Below the pieces are notes generated by a model that did no database searches, was not told where the DNA came from, and saw only the letters and a program-made list of their open reading frames with translations. From positions 930,001 through 994,000 of the forward strand of contig JAYQIQ010000004.1 in the NCBI GenBank assembly GCA_038141705.1: 64,000 nucleotides of DNA. The letters are read 5' to 3'. Positions within the stretch are counted from its first letter, which is position 1. Each line of letters opens with the position of its first letter. Of the stretch, positions 1-8,918 are shown in pieces. The translations under genes were made by a program, and so were the position numbers. The stretch comes from Eutrophomonas brisbanensis (GTDB taxonomy: Bacteria; Pseudomonadota; Gammaproteobacteria; Burkholderiales; Eutrophovitaceae).

Positions 1-572
1 AAGCGGGCAGTCTCCTCATCTTGGGCTACTGCCCTGATGGCTAATCCAAACTTGGTTTTTTGTATGAAAAGTTGTGTGAGAATAATAGCCACGATTCCTA
101 GCAACACGATGATGCAGCTATCAAGTCGAAGCGTCAGATTACCAAACTCAAACGCGTTATCGGGAAGGAGTTTAGGGAACGGTTTAGGGTTGGATCCGCT
201 GGGATAGAAAAGCCTAACCGATTCTCTTATTACAGTGCCAAACATCAACGTTATCAGTAACGTATTGAGTTGCGGTGCACCTCTGAGTGGCAGCACCAGA
301 AACTTACAAACTATCGCCCCAACAAATGCCATGCCAGCTATACCTGCTACGAAAACCAAGATTAGTGCCATACCGGGTGCAACACCGATATCGCTTAATC
401 CCAAATAAGTAGCAAGGGCCGTAAACGCTCCAAGCATCAAGACATCGCCATGCGAAAACTTTATTACATCTAATACTCCGAAGAATAAAGTGAAGCCCAC
501 TGCGACTAACGCATAGATCACTCCTAGCACCAAGCCGTTTACAAAAAATTGAGCTAAGAATCCGAGATCCAA
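1..572 (-). CDS. LivH-family branched-chain amino acid ABC transporter permease, cut by the window edge
   Basis: About 190 residues of an inner-membrane permease are visible; the 3' end lies beyond base 1. The frame is closed upstream by two TAA codons (one is the stop of the preceding gene), so the start must be the TTG at 570-572, preceded by an AAGAG-like ribosome site. The N terminus carries the LivH-type stretch LVLGVIYALVAVGFTL, followed by FSHGDVLMLGAF, and later AIRAVAQDEETA, which resembles the conserved cytoplasmic loop that contacts the ATPase. It lies 12 bases after the binding-protein gene, so both probably form one importer operon. Family assignment is firm; the true substrate (branched-chain amino acids, amides or another small acid) is not readable from sequence. 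Confidence 0.85.
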   Translation of the reverse strand, partial: MDLGFLAQFFVNGLVLGVIYALVAVGFTLFFGVLDVIKFSHGDVLMLGAFTALATYLGLSDIGVAPGMALILVFVAGIAGMAFVGAIVCKFLVLPLRGAPQLNTLLITLMFGTVIRESVRLFYPSGSNPKPFPKLLPDNAFEFGNLTLRLDSCIIVLLGIVAIILTQLFIQKTKFGLAIRAVAQDEETAR

Positions 573-584
573 ACTAAACTCTTA

Positions 585-1739
585 TTATCTTGTTAAGCGC
601 TTAGCACCGGCGGCATAGGCGCTATCTTCCCACACGGTCCATTTGCCATCTTGGATTACATATTTTGTTATTACGGCAACCGTATTTTGCCCATGATCAT
701 CAAAACTAATTTTTCCAATAATCGAATCGTGATCGTTGGTAGCGTTAAGCTCAGCCATCACGGCAATACGGTCGGGCCCAACCTTCTCTACTGCATCCAT
801 AATTAGGTTGGCGGCCGCGAAAGAAAATGCACCGTAAGCCTCAGGTGGTTCGTTAAAATTCGCTTCGGTATACTTTTCTATAAACACTGCGCCCCCTGGT
901 AATTTTTCAGTTGGAGCGCCCTCTCGAAACGCTAAGACTCCCTCCGCCAAATCTCCTGCCCCCTCGATGAATGCATCAGACACAATTCCAGACGTTCCCT
1001 GGAACACTTGATCCATAGCTAGTTTTTCCATCTGGGCTCTGATGCGAACCCCGGTTGGGGCTAATCCGCCAAAATAAATCACGTCTGGGTTTAGTCTCTT
1101 TATTTGAGTTAATTCCGCCGTAAAATCCTGCTGTTCTGCATTCACTGCAAAAGTACCCAATATTTTTCCGCCAAGAGGACTTAACGATTTTGAGAAATAC
1201 TCGTTATGCCCCTTTCCATAATCCGTCGTGTCATGAATTACAGCCCAGGTTTTATAACCACGCTCAATCATAAAGTTCGCGGCAACTTCATTTTGATTAA
1301 TCATGGTTCCGTTAACTCGATGGATTTCTTTGTAATCGTTTGCATAAGTGATGTCAGGTAACACTGCCCCCCAAACCACCACTGGTAAACCAAACTTGTG
1401 ATAGATGTCTACCGTTCCCATCGCAACCGCGGAGCAGTAGTGCGTTACACCCGCTATTACTGTCGGATCTGCGGAAGCCTTTGTTGCAACCTGGACGCCA
1501 ATGTTAGGCTTACATTCATCATCTAGAGGAACCAACTCATAGGAATATTTACTCTGCCCAGAAGCATTACGAAGCCTCACTGCCAACTCCGCGGAATTTC
1601 TGCCTCCTAAACCACCAGCGGATACTCCACCAGTTAAAGGCCCTATAAAGGTAATCTTTACTTTATTTGAGCTATCCGAACAACCAATTAAAGTCGCTAA
1701 AAAAGCCATTAGAAGGATTTTCACAATCACTTTATTCAT
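585..1739 (-). CDS. Periplasmic substrate-binding lipoprotein of a branched-chain amino acid type ABC transporter
   Basis: A 384-residue protein with a lipoprotein signal: charged start, hydrophobic core, then the lipobox LIGC with Cys20 as the lipidation site. The mature part begins with KVKITFIGPLTGG, the usual first strand of type I periplasmic binding proteins (LivK/Peripla_BP_6 family), and it runs the full family length. It should be anchored in the inner membrane and deliver a ligand to the permease encoded just downstream. The family binds branched-chain amino acids but also amides, urea and aromatic acids, so I do not assign the ligand. It follows the atp terminator and probably starts a separate transcript. 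Confidence 0.88.
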   Translation of the reverse strand: MNKVIVKILLMAFLATLIGCSDSSNKVKITFIGPLTGGVSAGGLGGRNSAELAVRLRNASGQSKYSYELVPLDDECKPNIGVQVATKASADPTVIAGVTHYCSAVAMGTVDIYHKFGLPVVVWGAVLPDITYANDYKEIHRVNGTMINQNEVAANFMIERGYKTWAVIHDTTDYGKGHNEYFSKSLSPLGGKILGTFAVNAEQQDFTAELTQIKRLNPDVIYFGGLAPTGVRIRAQMEKLAMDQVFQGTSGIVSDAFIEGAGDLAEGVLAFREGAPTEKLPGGAVFIEKYTEANFNEPPEAYGAFSFAAANLIMDAVEKVGPDRIAVMAELNATNDHDSIIGKISFDDHGQNTVAVITKYVIQDGKWTVWEDSAYAAGAKRLTR

Positions 1740-1802
1740 TCTGTTGCTCTCTTTCGAAGGATGAACGCTAGAGTTTATTTTTATAATTGATCATAACAGA
1801 CA

Positions 1803-1834
1803 AAAAAAAGAGCAGCCAAAAGCTGCTCTTTTTT
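1803..1834. terminator. Bidirectional rho-independent terminator after the atp operon
   Basis: A perfect 7-bp stem, GAGCAGC (1810-1816) with GCTGCTC (1822-1828), has loop CAAAA. It is flanked by an A-run on one side and six Ts (1829-1834) on the other, so it can work on either strand. It lies 16 bases beyond the stop of atpC and separates the ATP synthase operon from the transporter genes on the same strand. Confidence 0.9.
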
Positions 1835-1849
1835 CAACTTGCGTTACTG

Positions 1850-2269
1850 CTAATTCTTACGTAGCTTCTTGATAGCGGCTAGCTGGGCAGCCAGTGTTGC
1901 TAATTCTGCCTCGACGGTTGCTATCTCTTGTTTATCCGTAGCAGATCTCAACGCATCTTCTGCTCGCTTTTGCGCTTCCAATGCTTGGGCTTCATCAAGA
2001 TCTTTACTTCTAATCGCTGTATCTGCCAAAACTGTTACTACGCCAGGCTGAACCTCTAAAACCCCTCCTGCCACAAAGATAAGCGTGTCCTCTCCGCTCT
2101 CAGCAGATTGAATACGGATCGAGCCTGGCTTAATTCGCGTGATAAGCGGAGTATGCTTCGGATAAATTCCTAGTTCTCCGCTTTCCCCTGGCAAGACCAC
2201 GAAGCTAGCAACACCAGAGAATACGGATTCTTCTGCGCTGACAACTTCTACCTGTATCGTACTAGCCAT
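1850..2269 (-). CDS. atpC: ATP synthase F1 epsilon subunit
   Basis: The 139-residue protein has the beta-sandwich N-terminal domain (IQVEVVSAEESVFSG, then LPGESGELGIYPKHTPLI) and a C-terminal two-helix hairpin rich in Ala, Glu and Lys (about 90-139), which is the epsilon-subunit architecture at normal length. Epsilon is part of the central stalk, couples rotation to catalysis and inhibits idle ATP hydrolysis. It is the last gene of the atp operon and is followed within 20 bases by a strong hairpin terminator. Confidence 0.96.
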   Translation of the reverse strand: MASTIQVEVVSAEESVFSGVASFVVLPGESGELGIYPKHTPLITRIKPGSIRIQSAESGEDTLIFVAGGVLEVQPGVVTVLADTAIRSKDLDEAQALEAQKRAEDALRSATDKQEIATVEAELATLAAQLAAIKKLRKN

Positions 2270-2324
2270 AATATTCCTTCAATGGAAGTTCAATAAATAA
2301 GGGTGTATTTTCTTGCCACCACTA

Positions 2325-3734
2325 TTACTGAAGCGTCTTAGCTTTCTCGAATGCCTCTTCAATTCCGCCCACCATATAGAAGGCCTGCTCGGGCAGCACG
2401 TCACACTCACCATTTACGATCATCTTGAATCCACGGATGGTTTCTTTTAGTGGCACAAACTTTCCTGGTGAACCAGTGAACACCTCAGCGACATGGAAAG
2501 GCTGAGACAAGAATCTCTGAATCTTTCTAGCGCGAGATACGGCGAGCTTATCTTCTGGAGAAAGCTCATCCATACCCAAAATTGCAATAATGTCACGCAG
2601 TTCCTTGTATCTTTGAAGCGTAGACTGCACCGCACGCGTAGTGCTGTAGTGATCTTCCCCGATTACGTTCGGATCCACCTGACGAGAGGTTGAATCCAAT
2701 GGGTCCACAGCTGGGTAAATTCCAAGCGATGCGATATCTCTACTCAACACCACCGTCGCGTCCAGGTGACCAAAAGTCGTTGCTGGCGAGGGATCGGTCA
2801 AGTCATCCGCTGGAACGTAAACCGCTTGGATGGAAGTAATAGAACCAACTTTAGTTGATACGATACGTTCTTGTAACTTACCCATTTCCTCAGCCAACGT
2901 TGGCTGATAACCCACAGCGGATGGCATTCGACCAAGCAGTGCTGACACCTCTGTTCCTGCAAGCGTGTATCGATAAATATTGTCAACGAAGAACAATATA
3001 TCTCGACCCTCGTCTCGGAATTTTTCCGCCATGGTGAGTCCGGTCAAAGCAACCCGCAAACGGTTTCCTGGTGGCTCATTCATCTGACCAAACACCATTC
3101 CAACTTTATCTAACACGTTGGACTCTTTCATTTCGTGGTAGAAGTCATTTCCCTCTCGCGTTCTTTCCCCTACGCCTGCGAACACAGACAAACCAGAGTG
3201 CTGTTTTGCGATATTGTTGATGAGCTCCATCATGTTCACGGTTTTACCAACACCGGCTCCACCGAAAAGACCGATCTTTCCACCTTTTGCGAACGGACAA
3301 ATCAAATCGATAACCTTAATCCCGGTCTCCAACAAATCGACCGATGGAGATAGATCAGCAAACTTTGGAGCGGCCGCATGAATCGGGCGAAGCTCATCAG
3401 CATCAACCGGGCCAGCTTCGTCAATAGGTCGGCCAAGCACGTCCATAATACGACCCAACGTTCCATGTCCAACCGGCACAGAAATCGGAGCACCAGTTGC
3501 GCTCACATTCATCCCGCGTCTTAGTCCATCGGTAGACCCAAGCGCAATACACCGTACGATTCCATCTCCGAGCTGTTGCTCGACTTCAAAGGTTAGGCCC
3601 TCTTCAGCGAGGCCCCCCTCTGCATCATTAGCGAGTTTAAGCGCGTCGTAAACATTTGGCATCGCCTCTCGAGGGAATTCAATATCGACGACCGCTCCGA
3701 TACATTGCACGATTGTTCCGGTTGCTTGTGACAT
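2325..3734 (-). CDS. atpD: ATP synthase F1 beta subunit (catalytic)
   Basis: A 469-residue full-length catalytic subunit. The Walker A motif GGAGVGKT is at 158-165, followed by GERTREGNDFYHEM with the catalytic Glu and the arginine-rich segment; ILFFVDNIYRYT carries Walker B and ALLGRMPSAVGYQPTL is the family signature. It binds nucleotide at the alpha/beta interface on the cytoplasmic side of the membrane. It lies between atpG and atpC. Unlike atpA in the same operon, the reading frame is intact. Confidence 0.98.
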   Translation of the reverse strand: MSQATGTIVQCIGAVVDIEFPREAMPNVYDALKLANDAEGGLAEEGLTFEVEQQLGDGIVRCIALGSTDGLRRGMNVSATGAPISVPVGHGTLGRIMDVLGRPIDEAGPVDADELRPIHAAAPKFADLSPSVDLLETGIKVIDLICPFAKGGKIGLFGGAGVGKTVNMMELINNIAKQHSGLSVFAGVGERTREGNDFYHEMKESNVLDKVGMVFGQMNEPPGNRLRVALTGLTMAEKFRDEGRDILFFVDNIYRYTLAGTEVSALLGRMPSAVGYQPTLAEEMGKLQERIVSTKVGSITSIQAVYVPADDLTDPSPATTFGHLDATVVLSRDIASLGIYPAVDPLDSTSRQVDPNVIGEDHYSTTRAVQSTLQRYKELRDIIAILGMDELSPEDKLAVSRARKIQRFLSQPFHVAEVFTGSPGKFVPLKETIRGFKMIVNGECDVLPEQAFYMVGGIEEAFEKAKTLQ

Positions 3735-3774
3735 GGTTTTCTCTATCCGTTAAAAGTATAAATAAATGTGTTTA

Positions 3775-4638
3775 TCAGACTGCAGCTGCTCCACCGACAA
3801 TTTCGGAGAGCTCCTTGGTAATTGCTGCCTGACGCGATTTGTTGTAGACGAGCGTGAGCTCATCAATTAGTGTTGCGGCGTTATCCGACGCAGCCTTCAT
3901 GGCAACCATCCTCGCTGACTGCTCTGAGGACATGTTTTCAGTTACCGATTGATACACTACGGCCTCGATGTACCGAGTAAGAACTTGCTCGAGAACGTCT
4001 TTTGCCTCCGGCTCATATATGTAGTCCCAAGACCCCTCAGGAGCTCCCATACGATCACCTTGAATCGGCAACAATTGCTCCATCACAGGCTCTTGTTTCA
4101 TGGTGTTAATAAATTTGTTGTAGACCAAAATGATCCGATCAAAACGGTCTTGCATGTAACCGTCTAGCATCACCTTAATCGCACCAATGATGGTCTCCAT
4201 ACGAGGAACGTCGCCTAGGCCGCTGACCTCTGCGATAACATTGGCTCCCAAACGTTGCATGAAGCCCAAACCCTTACCGCCGATGCAACAAACGTCGATC
4301 TCTTCGCCTTCATCTTGCCACTGCTTGTACTGGGCGAGGGCCATACGCAAGACGTTGGTATTGAGCGCTCCACACAATCCCTTGTCTGTAGTCACGACGA
4401 TCATCCCTGCACGTTTGACCGTATCGCGTTCGACCAAGAATGGGTGACGATATTCTGGATTCGCATGTGAAATATGCGCAGCCACTGAACGAATTTTTTC
4501 AGCAAATGGTCTCGCGGCTCGCATCCGGTCCTGCGCTTTACGCATTTTCGATGCAGCGACCATTTCCATCGCCTTCGTAATTTTGCGAGTATTTTGAACG
4601 CTTTTAATTTTCGTTCGAATCTCTTTTGTTCCTGCCAT
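3775..4638 (-). CDS. atpG: ATP synthase F1 gamma subunit
   Basis: The 287-residue rotor-shaft subunit. The N-terminal helix contains IKSVQNTRKITKAMEMVAAS, the hallmark of gamma, and the C terminus ends in a helix with LTLVYNKSRQAAITKELSEI, the second half of the coiled coil that sits inside the alpha3beta3 ring. The central Rossmann-like domain includes VVTTDKGLCGALN. Length and position between atpA and atpD match the standard operon order. Confidence 0.97.
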   Translation of the reverse strand: MAGTKEIRTKIKSVQNTRKITKAMEMVAASKMRKAQDRMRAARPFAEKIRSVAAHISHANPEYRHPFLVERDTVKRAGMIVVTTDKGLCGALNTNVLRMALAQYKQWQDEGEEIDVCCIGGKGLGFMQRLGANVIAEVSGLGDVPRMETIIGAIKVMLDGYMQDRFDRIILVYNKFINTMKQEPVMEQLLPIQGDRMGAPEGSWDYIYEPEAKDVLEQVLTRYIEAVVYQSVTENMSSEQSARMVAMKAASDNAATLIDELTLVYNKSRQAAITKELSEIVGGAAAV

Positions 4639-4691
4639 AAGAAACTTTCAGCTCTCTTATTATTTTCTCAAGGGGTTAAGTTTCAAACTGG

Positions 4692-6240
4692 TTAATAAAC
4701 CCCGTTTGATTTCCAATCCTGGATAGCTGCCTTAAGCGCCTCTTCATCTTCACCTGAGAGATTCATCTCGCTATCGATTTTCTTCACGAGATTTGCATAC
4801 TTGCTCTTCACGTAGTCTCTCATTGACTTCTCTGCCACGAGCGCTTTGCTAACATCAATGTCATCAAAAACGTCGTTATTGACCGCGAACAATGTAAGCG
4901 CCATTTCCCAGACCTCCATCGGCTGGTACTGAGCCTGCTTCATTAACTCTGTAACTTTTTGACCACGCTCTAACTGACGTCGGGTTGCCTCATCCAGGTC
5001 AGAAGCAAAACTGCGCGAATGCCGCTAGCTCTCGGTACTGCGCAAGCGCCAATCGTACGCCGCCACCAGTATCTTTTCGCTTCATGATTTTTGTTTGTGC
5101 CGCACCACCCACTCGAGATACGGATACCCCAGCATTAATCGCCGGCCTGATACCCGCATTAAACAAGTCAGTCTCTAAGAAGATCTGGCCGTCTGTAATT
5201 GAAATCACGTTTGTTGGAACAAACGCTGAAACGTCGCCCGCCTGGGTTTCGATAATCGGTAGCGCGGTTAAAGAGCCAGTTTTGCCTTTCACTTCGCCGT
5301 TGGTGTGTCTCTCAACCCACGCAGGAGAAACCCTAGCTGCCCTCTCGAGAAGACGAGAATGCAAATAGAAAACGTCTCCTGGATATGCCTCTCGTCCTGG
5401 CGGTCGTCTTAGAAGCAACGAAATTTGACGATAGGCCCAAGCTTGCTTTGTCAAATCGTCATAGATAATCAATGCGTCTTGGCCTCGATCTCTAAAATAC
5501 TCGCCCATCGTACAGCCAGAATATGCGGCGATGTACTGCATAGCGGCAGACTCAGAGGCGGTCGCAGCTACCACTATGGTGTAGTCCATCGCGCCATACT
5601 CTTCTAGCTTTCTAACAACGTTAGCAACAGTCGATGCTTTTTGACCGATCGCCACGTAAACACAAACCAAGTCCTTGCCTTTTTGATTGATGATCGTGTC
5701 AATCGCTACGGCTGTTTTTCCCGTTTGTCTATCGCCAATAATAAGCTCACGCTGACCACGTCCGACCGGAACCATTGAGTCAATGGATTTCAATCCTGTT
5801 TGTACTGGCTGGGATACTGACTGCCTCCAGATAACCCCAGGAGCAACTTTCTCGATAACGTCCGTTTCCTTCGCGTTAATCGGCCCCTTACCATCGATTG
5901 GCTGTCCAAGCGCATCAACAACTCGACCCATTAACTCTGGGCCAACAGGCACTTCGAGAATTCGTCCGGTACACTTAACCGTATCACCCTCGGTAATGTG
6001 CGTGTAATCCCCTAGAACAACGGCACCTACAGAATCTCTTTCAAGATTCAGCGCGAGACCGAAAGTGTTTCCAGGAAACTCCAGCATCTCCCCTTGCATC
6101 ACATTAGAAAGGCCGTGAATGCGGCAGATACCGTCCGTTACCGAGACGACTGTACCCTGAGTCTTCGCTTCGGTAGCTGGAGCAAGATTCTCTATTTTGC
6201 TCTTGATCAGCTCACTGATCTCTGATGGATTTAACTGCAT
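4692..6240 (-). CDS. atpA: ATP synthase F1 alpha subunit, interrupted by a one-base frameshift
   Basis: Residues 1-411 read normally, with Walker A GDRQTGKT at 169-176 and the alpha signature near SLLLRRPPGREAYPGD. After AAFAQF the frame ends prematurely. Removing one base from the A-run at 5007-5010 (plus strand) restores ASDLDEATR and then joins the C-terminal MKQAQYQPMEVWEM segment, giving a normal 515-residue protein. Alpha carries the non-catalytic nucleotide sites and is essential to the F1 ring. As neighbouring atp genes are intact, a sequencing or assembly error in a homopolymer is much more likely than true loss. Confidence 0.93.
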
Positions 6241-6256
6241 GGATCGACGCTCCTAT

Positions 6257-6793
6257 TTAATTCGTTAAATTCGTTTCCATGTCTTGGAGGCGTCCTCTCA
6301 CAGACGCATCCCAGACCTGATCCCCTACATTTATTCTCACGCCACCGATCAGACTTCGGTCCACGTTGACTGAGGGGTCAATTTTCTTATTCAAGCGCTT
6401 GGCAAGAATCGCCACAATGCCATCAACCTGTCCCTGTTCGAGTTCGAAGGCCGTTTCAATTTTTACTTCTACGACGCCATCGTCCTTGCTCTTTAGCTCT
6501 TCAAATTGATTCACAATCTCACTTAGAACTGTCAATCTTCCATTTGAAAGCATGAGTTTTAGGAGGTTGATAACTTCGGCATCAACCTTGTTTCCGCAAA
6601 CTTTAACAAAGGCGTTTTCGATATCTACGGTCTTAACGTCTGACGCGCTGATGAGAGCTCGAAACGCTTTATCAGAGTAAACCCCCAAAAGAATCGAAAG
6701 GTCCTCAGACCATTTCGCCAATGCCCCTTTTTGCTTTGCCAGCTGAAACGCAGCCTGGGCGTAAGGTCTAGCTAATGTTGCAAGTTCTGCCAT
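6257..6793 (-). CDS. atpH: ATP synthase delta subunit
   Basis: The 178-residue peripheral-stalk protein has the family's N-terminal opening ELATLARPYAQAAFQLAKQKG and a C-terminal domain with DPSVNVDRSLIGGVRINVGDQVWDASVRGRL, the OSCP/delta signature (the family pattern is LIGG...VGD...D.S...L). It links the b subunits to the top of F1. It is in standard place between atpF and atpA, 11 bases from atpF. Confidence 0.97.
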   Translation of the reverse strand: MAELATLARPYAQAAFQLAKQKGALAKWSEDLSILLGVYSDKAFRALISASDVKTVDIENAFVKVCGNKVDAEVINLLKLMLSNGRLTVLSEIVNQFEELKSKDDGVVEVKIETAFELEQGQVDGIVAILAKRLNKKIDPSVNVDRSLIGGVRINVGDQVWDASVRGRLQDMETNLTN

Positions 6794-6804
6794 ATCGTCG
6801 CTCT

Positions 6805-7278
6805 CTAACCTAGTTCGGACTCGAGACCCTGAAGAATCTCCGCGTGCGCCTTGGTGTCGATTTCTTTCTTCAAGATTTTCTCGGCACCAGAAACAGCGAG
6901 CGCTGCAACCTGAGCCCGCAACTGTTCCTTCGCGCGGTTGACCTCTTGCTCAATTTCCGCCTTCGCGGCAGCCACTATTCGATCACCCTCGTTTTTGGCA
7001 CTAGATTTTGCCTCTTCGACTATTTCTCCAGCTCTTTTATCTGCCTGAGCGAGAATGTCATTAGCCTGCTCTTTCGCCTTTTGAAGCTCTAGAGTGACCT
7101 TTTCAGCGGCGGCCTCTAGCTCTTGACGGCCTTTTTCTCCAGCGGCAAGTCCATCTGCTATTTGCTTCTGACGGTCCTGCATCGCCTTTTGGATAGGCGG
7201 CCACACATACTTCATGGTCAGCCAAATGAAAAGAGCAAACCAGAGCGCTTGGCCTAAAAGTGTTGCGTTAATATTCAC
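6805..7278 (-). CDS. atpF: ATP synthase F0 b subunit
   Basis: A 157-residue protein with the expected N-terminal anchor MNINATLLGQALWFALFIW followed by KYVWPPI, then an unbroken charged helix of about 120 residues rich in Ala, Glu, Lys and Gln. This is the single membrane segment plus stator coiled coil of subunit b. Only one b gene is present, so the stator is probably a homodimer. It sits between atpE and atpH. Confidence 0.97.
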   Translation of the reverse strand: MNINATLLGQALWFALFIWLTMKYVWPPIQKAMQDRQKQIADGLAAGEKGRQELEAAAEKVTLELQKAKEQANDILAQADKRAGEIVEEAKSSAKNEGDRIVAAAKAEIEQEVNRAKEQLRAQVAALAVSGAEKILKKEIDTKAHAEILQGLESELG

Positions 7279-7305
7279 GCTTGCCTCCTGCGCCTAGAAA
7301 TTTGT

Positions 7306-7569
7306 TTAACCCGCAACCAATGCTACAAAAGGATTTGCAAACAGCAGGAATAGAGCAATACCAACGCCGATCATGGTAACCGCGTCAAGCAAACCTGCCA
7401 CGATGAACATTTTGACCTGAAGGGTTGGGATCATCTCAGGCTGACGTGCAGCACCCTCGAGAAAACGGCCTCCGAGAATACCAAAACCGATCGCGGTTCC
7501 AAGTGCTCCCATGCCAATTAGCAAAGAGACTGCGATTGCCGTCATACCTAGTACGGATGCGAGTTCCAT
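7306..7569 (-). CDS. atpE: ATP synthase F0 c subunit (proton-binding ring)
   Basis: An 87-residue two-helix hairpin. Helix 1 is glycine and alanine rich (LIGMGALGTAIGFGILGG), the polar loop contains ARQPEM, and helix 2 has AGLLDAVTMIGVGI, where the Asp is the ion-carrying carboxylate. I do not see the additional glutamate/serine pattern typical of sodium-binding rings, so a proton-driven enzyme is the simplest reading. It is co-transcribed with atpB and atpF. Confidence 0.97.
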   Translation of the reverse strand: MELASVLGMTAIAVSLLIGMGALGTAIGFGILGGRFLEGAARQPEMIPTLQVKMFIVAGLLDAVTMIGVGIALFLLFANPFVALVAG

Positions 7570-7617
7570 ATTTTTCTCCTAATACAAAAGTTTTTAAGTG
7601 ATAAAAGTAATAAATAA

Positions 7618-8406
7618 TTAGTGATGCTCTGCCGCCATACTCATATAGACGACGGTAAGCATCATGAAAACAAAAGCTTGCAAAGTAATAATCAAAATGT
7701 GGAACAATGCCCACCCAAGGCTCAGCACTGCGCCAGCAGGAATCCACCAGTAAGAAACGCCCATGAGCACGGCAAGCAAAATAAATACCATTTCGCCCGC
7801 GTACATATTTCCGAACAATCGAAGTGCAAGTGAAATCGGCTTCGCTATGTCTTCGATAATCCTAAACAAAAGGTTGACGGGAAACAGATACTTGCCAAAG
7901 GGGACGGTTAACGCCTCTTTCAAGAAACCCCCGACGCCCTTAAATTTAAAATTGAACGCGAGCATCATCAAGAAGACTGTAAATGACATACCAAAGGTGA
8001 GATTTAAATCCGTCGTAGGCACCACCTTCAGGTACTCTACCCCGGCGACCTTCGCGGTCTCTGGTAAGAAATCGACCGGAATCAAATCCATGGCGTTCAT
8101 CAAAAACACCCAAACGAAAATGGTGATGGCCAAAGGGGTGACGAGGGCGCTCTTGGCATGAAAAGTGTCTCGCACCTGCTCGTCGACAATTGATACAACC
8201 ATTTCAACGAAATTTTGCACTCCAGAGGGGACGCCACTCTGGGCCTTACGTGCCACGATCATCATGAGGCCGAAGGCCAATAATCCTAAAACGCCGGAAA
8301 CGATAAGTGTGTCTAAATGAACACTCCAAAACCCATGCCCAACATGCAAGTTATGAAGGTGGTGAGCAATATACTCTCCGGATGTCTGTGCGCCTGTACT
8401 CGCCAT
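7618..8406 (-). CDS. atpB: ATP synthase F0 a subunit
   Basis: The 262-residue polytopic membrane protein contains the conserved helix SLALRLFGNMYAGE with the essential arginine that faces the c ring, plus the later AFVFMMLTVVYM helix. It provides the two proton half-channels. Several other hydrophobic segments are visible, including LIVSGVLGLLAFGLMMIVA near the N terminus and ITIFVWVFLMNAMDLIP. The start MASTGAQTSGEYIAHHL matches the usual periplasmic N terminus with WSVHLDTL. Confidence 0.97.
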   Translation of the reverse strand: MASTGAQTSGEYIAHHLHNLHVGHGFWSVHLDTLIVSGVLGLLAFGLMMIVARKAQSGVPSGVQNFVEMVVSIVDEQVRDTFHAKSALVTPLAITIFVWVFLMNAMDLIPVDFLPETAKVAGVEYLKVVPTTDLNLTFGMSFTVFLMMLAFNFKFKGVGGFLKEALTVPFGKYLFPVNLLFRIIEDIAKPISLALRLFGNMYAGEMVFILLAVLMGVSYWWIPAGAVLSLGWALFHILIITLQAFVFMMLTVVYMSMAAEHH

Positions 8407-8426
8407 AGTTCCTCGAATTCTTACCT

Positions 8427-8789
8427 TTATCTAACCAACAATAGTGCTGCCCAATTTGCTGCTATCACCGCCACAAAGGCGACAAACAAAACAACCGCAT
8501 TCAGTGGCTCTAAACGAGAGAAAGCGAGAGCGAACAATAAAAAAGTCGTCACTAGCTTTACCGCTTCGGCAATGTAGTGTGATCGCAGTACCTTTTGGGG
8601 GTCTCTCTTGGTAGTCCTCGAGACCCTCCAGGCGTACATGGCGTTGGGGATTACCCCAATAAATACACCGACTAGTGCCGATTTACTGTCTAGACCCAAA
8701 CCGGAAATGCCTAAGCACACTGCTACCACGACCAGACCGGCTAGCAGCTGTAGTATTAACACCGCCGCCATACTGCCAGCTATACGCAT
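8427..8789 (-). CDS. atpI: ATP synthase accessory protein I
   Basis: A small protein of about 120 residues with four hydrophobic segments, the first gene of the atp operon, as usual for AtpI. The family acts in assembly of the c ring and may help with magnesium uptake, but is not essential. The central LVGVFIGVIPNAMYAWRV resembles the conserved AtpI segment. I chose the ATG at 8789 (MRIAGSMAAVL) because an upstream in-frame ATG at 8855 would put a hydrophilic, unconserved 22-residue extension in front; neither start has a strong ribosome site. Confidence 0.88.
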   Translation of the reverse strand: MRIAGSMAAVLILQLLAGLVVVAVCLGISGLGLDSKSALVGVFIGVIPNAMYAWRVSRTTKRDPQKVLRSHYIAEAVKLVTTFLLFALAFSRLEPLNAVVLFVAFVAVIAANWAALLLVR

Positions 8790-8867
8790 TTTTTTATAAA
8801 TACAAAGGGGCTCGACCCCGACCGGGAAGCAAAATTTTCCAAGGTTTGGAACCACGAAAAGCCCGAG

Positions 8868-8896
8868 ATTTTAGTGATTTTGGGCCTCGGTGTCAA
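8868..8896 (-). promoter_or_regulatory. Sigma-70 type promoter of the atp operon
   Basis: On the minus strand a perfect -35 TTGACA (8891-8896) and a -10 TAAAAT (8868-8873) are separated by exactly 17 bases. The pair lies about 80 bases upstream of the atpI start and just after the parB stop, facing the atp genes. It is the best promoter match I noticed in the window. Confidence 0.8.
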
Positions 8897-8918
8897 TTTT
8901 GCGCCAGCATGATCAGGG

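Noticed and set aside
1869..2051. Open frames antisense to core genes, for example inside atpC
   Set aside because: They are shadows of the conserved genes on the other strand, with no ribosome sites or family motifs.
5001..5015. Programmed ribosomal frameshifting in atpA and the other broken genes
   Set aside because: Shift sites share no slippery heptamer, include both missing and extra bases, and lie in genes not known to use recoding.
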